The notes under the pieces: generated by a model
Database searches by the model: none
Seen by the model: the letters and a program-made list of their open reading frames with translations, nothing else
What the model was told of the DNA's origin: nothing
DNA from: Sporosarcina sp. NCCP-2716
GTDB lineage: Bacteria > Bacillota > Bacilli > Bacillales_A > Planococcaceae
NCBI RefSeq assembly: GCF_023707985.1
Contig: NZ_BRCF01000007.1
Coordinates: 62,001-126,000 of the forward strand
Direction of reading: 5' to 3'
Length of the DNA stretch: 64,000 nucleotides
Shown: positions 57,089 through 64,000 of the stretch, piece after piece
Numbering within the stretch: the first letter of the stretch is position 1
How the letters are laid out: each line of letters starts with the position of its first letter
Position numbers and translations under genes: made by a program

Positions 57089-59206
57089 TTAATTGTTATA
57101 GGACAATCCATGACCGAACGAATACAGCGTGCCTCCCACCGGGTTCGGAATCGTCACCGGCAGTTTCCCTTGCGGTGACTCCTTACCAAACAGGATGGAA
57201 GCCGTCGCATCGAAGCTTGCTGTCCGGAAACTGTATTGCGCGAGGTATGCATCGACATCCGGATATGCCATAATGTCGTATGGATTTCGCACGCCGACCG
57301 CAATGACCGGTACGTCCACCGCTCCGATCAATTCATTGACCATCTTCATCTGCGGGTGGGACGGGGCCCTGCCTGCAACTGTCGAAGTTGTGGTGCCGAC
57401 GATAATCGCCGAGACATCCGCAAGTTGTGCGAGTTCTGTGTCTGTTAGGGGTTCCGCATTTTTAATCAATACTGTGTTTGCATGATTTTTCTTCACCGCT
57501 GCATACAAGTCGTCGATATACGAACTTCCGATGACAGCAATCTTGTCTGAGTCTGCAGCTTGCAGCGGCAGAACGTTCTCATTCTTCAAGAGAGTCACGG
57601 ACTTCTCCGCCACTTCCCGCTCGACTTGCTTGTGTTCAGCCGAACCGACTGTCCGTTCGGCATTCGCGATCACTTCATGGATTGGTGCCGGTTCTTCCTC
57701 TTTAACGATCCCCCGCTTCAATTTGAGCGCGAGAATCCGCTCCACAGAGCTCTCGATGCGTGATTCGGAAATTTCACCGGACTTGACGGCTTCGAGCAGC
57801 CCGTCCGCTACGCTTTCCAATCCGACTGGCATGAGGACGAGATCAGTCCCTGCCTGCACCGCACGGATCACCGAGTCGACAGGACCGAAATGATCGGCAA
57901 TCGCTTTCATATTGAGCGCATCCGTCGTGATGACGCCGTCATAACCCATTTCGTCCCGTATGAGCTCCGTCAGCACTTTGTGCGACAGCGTGGCGGGTAC
58001 GTTGATCTCCGTACCGTCCTTTTGTGAAACCACTGTTGTCCCGTCGATTTTAGGGAAAGTCACATGCGCTGTCATGATCGCATCGACACCTGCTTCCATC
58101 GCTTTCTGGAATGGATACAGTTCAACTTTCATGAGCCGCTCTTTGTCATACGGCACTTCCGGCAGCCCCAAGTGGGAATCCACTGCCGTATCGCCGTGCC
58201 CTGGGAAATGCTTCGCGGTACCGGATGTTCCGGTACCCTGTAAGCCATTCGTATACGCGACACCGAGGGCAGCGGTCAGCTGAGGGTCCTCGCTGAACGA
58301 CCGGACGCCGATGACCGGATTGTCCGGATTGTTGTTGACATCGAACGTCGGTGCGAAGTTCATGTTGATGCCGAGTGCGTGCAGCTCTTCACCGATTGCC
58401 TGACCGACATGATGCGCCAGTTCTTCTGAACGCGCGGCACCGAGCGCCATATTGCCCGGCATGTCCGTCCCTGACTGCAGCCGAGTGACGATGCCGCCTT
58501 CCTGGTCGATCGACATGAGCATCCCGTATTTCTCGGACGTTTTCTGATAGTCCGCAACTAAACGCGCGGTCTGTTCCGTCGTCACGACGTTCTCACGGAA
58601 CAGGATCACGCCGCCCAGATGATACTTCTTCACGAGCGCTTCGATTTTCGGCGTCAGCTCCGTAACGTCCTTGCCGTCCATCGTGCGGAAGTCAGGCATG
58701 AGCATCTGGCCGACTTTCTCTTCCAATGTCATGTTGCGAATCGCGTTCGGGATCAGGTCATACCGTTTCCCGTTCATCTTCTTCACCTCATATCGGACGC
58801 TTGGTTTCCCGTGTTTCTTCCCGCCGGACTTATCCGGCTTCGCCGACACGATGATCTTATCCGACAGCCGTCCTTCACTCACTTGGACGACAGAAGAACC
58901 CGTTTTGCCGGTCATCGTCACGACGCCGTTCTGGTCGACCGAAGCGACCCCGCGGTTGGCGGATGTCCATTTCTGATTCCCGGCCGGCTTCGTGAAATGG
59001 CCGTCCTTGTATACATGCAGCGCTTCCAGCTGCAGCTTCCCTGCCCCGATTTCCACTTTGGACTGTGGCACGTTCTGCAGCAGAATCAGATCATATTCAG
59101 ACGAGCCCGGCTTCTTTGCAAAAGCGGCCGGACCGCTCCATGCAGCCGTCAGCACTAAAATCCCAGCTAACACGGGAATAAACAAATAGTTGCGCAGTTT
59201 CCTCAT
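57089..59206 (-). CDS. nagZ: Beta-N-acetylglucosaminidase NagZ (GH3) with N-terminal Ig-like domain
   Basis: This 705-residue protein has an N-terminal signal (MRKLRNYLFIPVLAGILVLTA). Residues about 45-120 look like a bacterial Ig-like (Big2) domain (WTSANRGVASVDQNGVVTMTGKTG). The GH3 barrel follows, with SIDQEGGIVTR, KHFPGHGDTAVDSHLGLP (the His-Asp dyad of NagZ) and the nucleophile in GVITTDALNMKA. A C-terminal alpha/beta domain ends it. It removes terminal GlcNAc from muropeptides outside the cell, working with NamZ. The Ig-like head is not in the shorter homologues I know and may bind the cell wall. Confidence 0.93.
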   Translation of the reverse strand: MRKLRNYLFIPVLAGILVLTAAWSGPAAFAKKPGSSEYDLILLQNVPQSKVEIGAGKLQLEALHVYKDGHFTKPAGNQKWTSANRGVASVDQNGVVTMTGKTGSSVVQVSEGRLSDKIIVSAKPDKSGGKKHGKPSVRYEVKKMNGKRYDLIPNAIRNMTLEEKVGQMLMPDFRTMDGKDVTELTPKIEALVKKYHLGGVILFRENVVTTEQTARLVADYQKTSEKYGMLMSIDQEGGIVTRLQSGTDMPGNMALGAARSEELAHHVGQAIGEELHALGINMNFAPTFDVNNNPDNPVIGVRSFSEDPQLTAALGVAYTNGLQGTGTSGTAKHFPGHGDTAVDSHLGLPEVPYDKERLMKVELYPFQKAMEAGVDAIMTAHVTFPKIDGTTVVSQKDGTEINVPATLSHKVLTELIRDEMGYDGVITTDALNMKAIADHFGPVDSVIRAVQAGTDLVLMPVGLESVADGLLEAVKSGEISESRIESSVERILALKLKRGIVKEEEPAPIHEVIANAERTVGSAEHKQVEREVAEKSVTLLKNENVLPLQAADSDKIAVIGSSYIDDLYAAVKKNHANTVLIKNAEPLTDTELAQLADVSAIIVGTTTSTVAGRAPSHPQMKMVNELIGAVDVPVIAVGVRNPYDIMAYPDVDAYLAQYSFRTASFDATASILFGKESPQGKLPVTIPNPVGGTLYSFGHGLSYNN

Positions 59207-59221
59207 CGACTCTTCACTCCT

Positions 59222-60868
59222 TTAGTAGTTTTGTTTTTCCCAGCCGGACGAATCCTTCCCAGGGTGCACCTTCTTGCCGTCCAGTTTCACATCGCCCACG
59301 TACCAGCCGCGTCCGTTGACCGAAGCATCCGTCGAGTACCGGAACCGGATGAATTGTGTCCCTTCAGGCAGCGGCACGGTTGCTTCCTGCCACTTCGAAT
59401 TCGTCCCCGTCAGCGCAGCTCCGGCTTTCTCCCACGCAATGCCGTCGCGCGAGACTTCGACGAATCCATAATCGGAATCCTGTTCAAGCTCGTACCACGT
59501 GCCGAACGTCATATTCCGGGCCTTGTTCTCGTTCCGGATGAGCAGCGTGCGATCCAACTTATCTCCATAACCCGAGAACCAGGCATCCGCCTTCTTTGGT
59601 ACCGGAGCCGGGATCGCATCTGCCACTTGGCGCACGAAGTCACGCCGCACCCCGTTCAGCGAAATCGTATTCCGTGTCGGGTGCACCCGATTCGTAAGCA
59701 GCACGGCGACTGTCTGGTTTTCCGGACTGATGACGAGGCTCGTCCCGGTGAAACCGGTATGCCCGGCTGCCGACGGACTTGCAAGCGCGTCCATATACCA
59801 GCCTTGGTTCAGTTCCCAGCCGAGGCCGTGATCATTGCCAGGGAATTCCGGGATCTGGTTCTGCCCGAGCAGCCGCACCGTCTCCGGTTTCAAAATCCGT
59901 TTGCCCCCATACCGGCCTTCATTCAAGATCATATGGCCGAAAATGCCCAAGTCTTTCGCTGTCGAGAACACGCCCGCATGCCCGGCTACTCCGCCGAGCG
60001 ACCACGCGTTTTCATCATGGACCTCTCCCCAGACGAGCCCCCGGCCGATTTCAGGCTGGTATTCCGTTGCGGCGATCCGCTTCTTGAGCGCTGCCGGCGG
60101 ATTGTACATCGTATCCGTCATGCCGAGAGGCTGCGTGATCTGCTCTTTCACGAACTGGTCGAGACGTTTCCCTGACAGTTTTTCGACGACAGCACCCAGC
60201 GTGATCATGTTCAAATCACTGTACGTATACCGGCTGCCGGGCTCAGCGGCAAGCGGCTGTGTAAACACGAGCTGCAGCCGGTCTTCCCGGGACGTCCCTT
60301 GTGAATGAAGCGGGATCCACGCCGTAAAGCCCGACGTATGTGTCATCAGCTGGCGGATCGTCACTGTCTCTTTGCCATTCGCCGCAAATTCCGGGATGTA
60401 CGAAGCAACAGGTTCATCCAAGTCCAGCTTCCCGTTCTCATACAGCTTCATCGCAGCGACCGTCGTGAAAATCTTGCTGATGGACGCAATATCGAAAATC
60501 GTATCCTTTTGCATGGCGACCGGGTTATCCATCTCCGTGAATGCATTATCCACATATCGCGCCGCATCCCCGTACGCCTCCTGCTTCACGATATGCCCGC
60601 TGCGCGCAACGAGGACAACCGCCCCCGGCACCGTCTTCGCCTCAATCGCACTCTCCAGGACGCCGTCGATTTTCCGCAGCGGTTCCTGTCGCATCCCCGC
60701 TCCATTTGCAGAGCCCGGGTGGAGCACAGGCGCACCATGCCCCGGATCGTTCCATGCCTTGGGCGGCACTTGGTTCCCATACGCCTCCGCTGTGCCTGAC
60801 ACGACCAATCCTCCCGTCAGCGCCCCTGCCATCACCGCCGCCACAAACCTCTTCCTCGGTTTCACCAT
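59222..60868 (-). CDS. Secreted serine hydrolase, class C beta-lactamase family (AmlB/YbbE-like)
   Basis: ATG at 60868 with GGGAGGAGATGGACTG upstream is chosen. The longer frame is not needed. The 548-residue protein has a signal peptide (about 1-30) and a beta-lactamase-like domain with the SxxK motif FDIASISKIF and the YSDLNM tyrosine motif. The HTGFTGTS segment stands in place of KTG. A C-terminal beta-sandwich of about 120 residues (from WFSGYGDKLDRTL) looks like a discoidin/carbohydrate-binding module. In Bacillus subtilis the homologous gene ybbE lies beside nagZ and namZ. It probably acts on peptide or ester bonds of wall fragments. Confidence 0.87.
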   Translation of the reverse strand: MVKPRKRFVAAVMAGALTGGLVVSGTAEAYGNQVPPKAWNDPGHGAPVLHPGSANGAGMRQEPLRKIDGVLESAIEAKTVPGAVVLVARSGHIVKQEAYGDAARYVDNAFTEMDNPVAMQKDTIFDIASISKIFTTVAAMKLYENGKLDLDEPVASYIPEFAANGKETVTIRQLMTHTSGFTAWIPLHSQGTSREDRLQLVFTQPLAAEPGSRYTYSDLNMITLGAVVEKLSGKRLDQFVKEQITQPLGMTDTMYNPPAALKKRIAATEYQPEIGRGLVWGEVHDENAWSLGGVAGHAGVFSTAKDLGIFGHMILNEGRYGGKRILKPETVRLLGQNQIPEFPGNDHGLGWELNQGWYMDALASPSAAGHTGFTGTSLVISPENQTVAVLLTNRVHPTRNTISLNGVRRDFVRQVADAIPAPVPKKADAWFSGYGDKLDRTLLIRNENKARNMTFGTWYELEQDSDYGFVEVSRDGIAWEKAGAALTGTNSKWQEATVPLPEGTQFIRFRYSTDASVNGRGWYVGDVKLDGKKVHPGKDSSGWEKQNY

Positions 60869-61270
60869 CAGTCCATCTCCTCCCGTCATTATGTAAGCCC
60901 TTTCACTGTACCCAATAAAAACACCAGCCGCCATACGACCGAAGGGCAAATGTTGCCAGTAAATCTGGGAAATAAGAACAGAGAGCAACTAGTATAATTG
61001 TCTGATAAATGAAATTAATATTCAGATCGGTTTCAACATATTCTGAAATATAACGACAAAAAACACCTCCCACATGACATGGAAAGTGTTCGTAATACGG
61101 CTTTTCGGCTACCTGTTGTCAGAACCGCAAGACCTATATGATTTAAATCTCTTCCATTTCATCTACGGTCGCAGTTCACCTACTACTTCGAATGCAAGCC
61201 AGAACTCATCGGAACCTTTTATGATTCATCATGTACAAGACATGGCTTTTTCAAGCATGTCACCTACAAC
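60869..61270. other. Intergenic region without a recognised gene
   Basis: The region upstream of the muropeptide operon. Open frames here lack start signals. It holds one weak terminator (61058-61090). Confidence 0.45.
61058..61090 (-). terminator. Possible terminator of the sigma/anti-sigma operon
   Basis: On the minus strand AACACTTTCC ... GGAGGTGTT followed by six T. The stem has one bulge. It lies about 180 bases after the anti-sigma stop. Confidence 0.45.
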
Positions 61271-62305
61271 TTATTTTTGCAATTTAATTTCTACCGGGTC
61301 GAGAGACAGCGTTTTATGCATTCCTGTTTTTTCATTGTCGAGGGTGAGTTGTGGCGTAATTTTCAGCACGGATGCCTGTTTGTCGATGTTCTTGACCGTC
61401 GTGTTCCATTGATAATTCTGCCCGTGATCGCTAAAACCACTGTTGCCATTTGGCATATATTCGTTGTCCAAATCATCTTTAATCAGAAGTTGAGCTGTTA
61501 CCCAATCCCATTGCTTTAGCAAAAACGGGTCGACCACTTGGCTGTACTCGATCACTGTCGAGATATCCGTATATTGAATTGAATCGATGCTGACTTTGAT
61601 CCCGTTCCCTTCAGTAGATTGGTTCACGTTTTGAGCAGCACCCTTAATGGCATGCAGCTTGAAATCGAATTTCCAATCCCCTTTTAACTCTTTCAAGGTA
61701 TCATAATTGTCGACGCTCTCTGGCTTCCAGCTCACTTGGATAACATCCTGCGGTGAATTGAAATTTGGCGTTGTCGTCAACATACCGACATACTTTCCAT
61801 CACCGACTTCCTGCAGGGCTGCAGATGTGCCGCCTGCACCCGTCGCATGGTCAACATCAAGTAACGAATTCACACCGCTATTCTGCCCAAGTTCCTTCTC
61901 AGTTTCAACTGAATAAGTCAGTGTCACCGTCTTACCGTCATATATCGCCTGGTCGACTGTAATCGTAATACCATTACTCGTCTGCGCTTCGCTGACATCC
62001 GTTGCGAAGTTCTCATAGGCTGTATAAAAACCGTCATGGTCTTCGTTGAAGATGGAAAAGATATTGCTGACGAGCGGAATTTGACTGGCAAGTGTCGGGA
62101 ATCCGAAGCCGAGCGTCGCGAGGGAGGCGAACGCAATGACAGCTGCTGCTGCGGTATGGCGCCACACTTTCGGAACACGCCGCTGCCGGTTGATCTGCCT
62201 CCGGACCCGCTGTTTCATGGCTTTCCTCTCTTCCGGTGATACATCCATCGGCTCGATGTCCTCATCCGATTTCATCTCGTTCAACCGCTTGTATAAGGAT
62301 TTCAT
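61271..62305 (-). CDS. DUF4179 anti-sigma factor-like membrane protein
   Basis: ATG at 62305 overlaps the sigma factor stop as ATGA, preceded by GGAAGAGTGTGT. The 344-residue protein has a cytoplasmic N-terminus of about 45 residues with a basic stretch (KAMKQRVRRQINRQRR) and one membrane helix (about 50-70). The extracytoplasmic part (about 75-344) contains the DUF4179 pattern (GITITVDQAIYDGKTVTLTYSVET). Such proteins are encoded with ECF sigma factors and are thought to hold them at the membrane until an outside signal arrives. The signal is unknown. Confidence 0.87.
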   Translation of the reverse strand: MKSLYKRLNEMKSDEDIEPMDVSPEERKAMKQRVRRQINRQRRVPKVWRHTAAAAVIAFASLATLGFGFPTLASQIPLVSNIFSIFNEDHDGFYTAYENFATDVSEAQTSNGITITVDQAIYDGKTVTLTYSVETEKELGQNSGVNSLLDVDHATGAGGTSAALQEVGDGKYVGMLTTTPNFNSPQDVIQVSWKPESVDNYDTLKELKGDWKFDFKLHAIKGAAQNVNQSTEGNGIKVSIDSIQYTDISTVIEYSQVVDPFLLKQWDWVTAQLLIKDDLDNEYMPNGNSGFSDHGQNYQWNTTVKNIDKQASVLKITPQLTLDNEKTGMHKTLSLDPVEIKLQK

Positions 62306-62859
62306 ACACACTCTTCCTTCCATTCGTTTTTGAGGACAGCCGACAGTTTCTTCTTCCCTCGGTATAGCCGATTATCGACGGACGCCTTCGTGACATTCAG
62401 CGATTCGGCTATCTCTCCGTTCGACATTTCCAAGAAATACTTCATCGTGAAAATATCGCGGTCCACCTCACTTAGCTGGCTCATCGCCATCAAAAGCTCT
62501 TCCTGCTCTTCTTTTACCAGCAGGACGTCCTGCCGATCCTGAATGAATGTCAGGTCTTCCATCCCATGCTCACGTCCCTTACGCTTCATGGCACGGCGAT
62601 AGGCATCGATCGCCTTATATTTCGCCACCATGCAGATCCACTTCTTGAATTCGGACGCATCCCCTTCGAACTGATCTGCATGGTCCCAAACCGCCAGAAA
62701 CACATCACTGACACATTCCTCATGATCTGCGTCTGTCGGTCCCAGAACCTTCCAGACGACCGCCTTGACGACGGGCATGTAAGTGTCAATGACGAATTCG
62801 ATTGCATCTTCCTTCTGCCGCTTCAGCCGGCGGATGAAATTCTTCTCTGTCGATTTCAT
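62302..62859 (-). CDS. ECF-type sigma factor paired with DUF4179 protein
   Basis: ATG at 62859 has GGGGAGACAGGGAT before it. The 185-residue protein has region 2 (AIEFVIDTYMPVVKAVVWKVLG ... DHEECVSDVFLAVWDHADQF) and region 4 (SEVDRDIFTMKYFLEMSNGEIAESLNVTKASVDNRLYRGKKKL) with a clear helix-turn-helix. It is the second ECF factor in the window, unlike the first in sequence. The following gene overlaps and encodes its probable anti-sigma. The regulon is unknown, and no matching autoregulatory promoter was identified. Confidence 0.9.
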   Translation of the reverse strand: MKSTEKNFIRRLKRQKEDAIEFVIDTYMPVVKAVVWKVLGPTDADHEECVSDVFLAVWDHADQFEGDASEFKKWICMVAKYKAIDAYRRAMKRKGREHGMEDLTFIQDRQDVLLVKEEQEELLMAMSQLSEVDRDIFTMKYFLEMSNGEIAESLNVTKASVDNRLYRGKKKLSAVLKNEWKEECV

Positions 62860-62945
62860 ATCCCTGTCTCCCCAAAAAGCTGTTCTCACTGACTACAACG
62901 AATGGAAGCGTTGATTATTCTCACAATTACTGAAAAAAGCGAACC

Positions 62946-63001
62946 GATGCACGACTCCATCATGTTAGGATAGCCTCCATGATGGAATCGCGCACAGGCA
63001 C
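62946..63001 (+). repeat. Degenerate palindromic element, second variant core
   Basis: The inverted repeat CGACTCCATCATG / CATGATGGAATCG is framed by a degraded left end and an intact right end (GCGCACAGGCAC). Confidence 0.55.
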
Positions 63002-63025
63002 GCTCACTAATTTTGTTCATAACAA

Positions 63026-63646
63026 TCAATTCTCAAGTACTCCGATGACAAACCCTTTATATAGACTCTCCTGGTCACCGTCCCAATCCAAGTCGACCCG
63101 CGCCAGGACTTCCACCTTCTCAGCCGGGAACTCACCTGAACGCGATCCTGTATCGACCACATCCGAAATGACACGATCTGGCATCGGATCATACCATACA
63201 CCCGCTCCGATGACTTCCTGAATGAGCGCTTCCTCCGAGTCGATCTCCACCACCATTTCCAGGATCATTTTACCCTTCTTGGTCGGGAGCTCGCGGAACA
63301 CCCGCCAATCATCCTTTAACACGTGTGACTCCCCATACGTATAGAGCCGCTCACCAGTCGTTTTATCGGTAATATCAACAAATACGTCTGTCTCAGTCGT
63401 CCGTTTCCTCAGGTTCACGTTCTGCTTTTCATAGGGTATCTCCACATACAGATGGTTCAGGGCCACCTGATGCTCTCCCAAGCCTGGCGGATCGATATAA
63501 TCAGATACCTCACCCGGTTCGGTTAGTTTCACGGGGTCGAGAGTGGGCTCTGGGTCCCTGTTTTCATATTCTTGTTTATCAGAGATCAGAACCACCGCAA
63601 AAATGACAGCCGCCAGACCAATCCCCATCAACACTTTTTTCATCAT
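63026..63646 (-). CDS. Hypothetical membrane-anchored protein
   Basis: ATG at 63646 (MMKKVLMGIGLAAVIFAVVLI) follows AAAGGTGG. The 206-residue protein has one N-terminal hydrophobic segment (about 4-22), an uncleaved anchor or signal peptide. An acidic extracellular domain without cysteines follows, including TETDVFVDITDKTTGERLYTYGE and a calcium-site-like DLDWDGDQES near the end. I do not recognise the family. The last segment resembles EF-hand-type or dockerin-like acidic loops but is single. It lies near a small membrane protein gene transcribed in the same direction. Confidence 0.6.
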   Translation of the reverse strand: MMKKVLMGIGLAAVIFAVVLISDKQEYENRDPEPTLDPVKLTEPGEVSDYIDPPGLGEHQVALNHLYVEIPYEKQNVNLRKRTTETDVFVDITDKTTGERLYTYGESHVLKDDWRVFRELPTKKGKMILEMVVEIDSEEALIQEVIGAGVWYDPMPDRVISDVVDTGSRSGEFPAEKVEVLARVDLDWDGDQESLYKGFVIGVLEN

Positions 63647-63693
63647 TCCCATTTCCACCTTTCAGCAGGACAGCCGCCAACTGCCCCCTTCCC

Positions 63694-63852
63694 TCACTTG
63701 CGATTTGCCCGTTTCGTCCACACGATGGATAGTATGGAACTGACGGCAAACGCCACGATTGCCCCAAATACACTTGACGCCACAGAACGATTCGACAAGT
63801 ACAGGCCTACAAATGTACCGATGCTTATCCCAATCGGCAGTGTCCAGTTCAT
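63694..63852 (-). CDS. Small 52-residue membrane protein
   Basis: ATG at 63852 follows GATAGGGGTGCTGAC. The 52-codon frame encodes two hydrophobic segments (about 4-18 and 24-44, SVFGAIVAFAVSSILSIVW) and a basic tail (TKRANRK). It is shorter than usual gene-calling limits but has a good start signal and a typical two-helix small membrane protein profile. The function is unknown. It lies 48 bases upstream of the hypothetical anchored protein gene and may be cotranscribed with it. Confidence 0.55.
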   Translation of the reverse strand: MNWTLPIGISIGTFVGLYLSNRSVASSVFGAIVAFAVSSILSIVWTKRANRK

Positions 63853-64000
63853 GTCAGCACCCCTATCGCCATCTTTACGAATCAGCGTAACAGAAAACCG
63901 GGGGCTTCGCAGTAAAAAGAAGCAGAATAACCTGCCCTCCAGGCATCAGGCGAAGGCGGCGGATGCGTTTTTAGGCAAATAAAAAAGACCCTGCGAACAG

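Noticed and set aside
1..64000. tRNA, rRNA, prophage or replication origin
   Set aside because: I looked for cloverleaf, rRNA-like, integrase/terminase and DnaA-box cluster signals and saw none that could be supported.

Overview
This window looks like chromosomal DNA of a moderately GC-rich member of the Bacillales, most likely Planococcaceae (Planococcus/Sporosarcina/Bhargavaea type). The reasons are strong AGGAGG ribosome binding sites with frequent TTG and GTG starts, a QoxABCD menaquinol oxidase, a KatE-type catalase and a GsiB-like protein behind sigma-B promoters, purine riboswitches, Fur and PurR type boxes, and namZ/nagZ peptidoglycan recycling genes. The genus is inference. I see no rRNA, tRNA, CRISPR array, prophage or intact transposase gene.

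Layout. 0-5.6 kb: the end of a two-component system, small hypothetical genes, a Yip1-like membrane protein, a DIP1984 protein, and an ECF sigma factor with a membrane zinc-ribbon partner. 5.7-15.5 kb: a di-iron repair protein behind a Fur-like box, a methyltransferase, the purine exporter PbuE under an adenine-type riboswitch, aspartate dehydrogenase, the qoxABCD operon and a zinc alcohol dehydrogenase. 15.5-21.5 kb: a short-type aconitase with an unrecorded 58-residue zinc-finger gene behind it, KatE, the KGG-repeat stress protein and a CD3324-type regulator. 21.6-24.7 kb: a FusB-like EF-G binding protein and an ArsR-controlled metal-exporting P-type ATPase. 24.8-28.7 kb: an operon with paired PurR boxes and a guanine-type riboswitch. 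It encodes a DUF3100 permease, a small membrane partner, an amidohydrolase and a TauE-like permease. 28.7-38.1 kb: DUF2200 and XRE genes, a YibE/YibF pair, an NAD salvage cluster (pnuC, nadR, Nudix) and an LmrA/LmrB-like drug efflux pair. 38.2-46.2 kb: a complete four-gene Wadjet type II anti-plasmid system. 46.4-54.2 kb: glutaredoxin, a membrane RCK_C protein, CorA, two cupin paralogues, CatE, signal peptidase I, a PadR/DUF4097 pair and a Fur-box-linked FNR-like reductase. 54.2-64 kb: a triple-RidA protein, the amlB-like/nagZ/namZ muropeptide operon, an ECF sigma with a DUF4179 anti-sigma, and two hypothetical genes.

The most striking feature that gene calling does not explain is a family of palindromic intergenic elements. 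Eleven complete copies, each exactly 69 bp, one truncated copy and at least two variants with different cores lie between 14 and 63 kb. All twelve main-type copies point the same way on the + strand whatever the direction of the neighbouring genes. They resemble REPINs moved by a single-strand (IS200/RAYT-like) transposase encoded elsewhere. The second main point of interest is the purine-regulated transporter/deaminase operon at 24.8-28.6 kb, whose substrate is not known.
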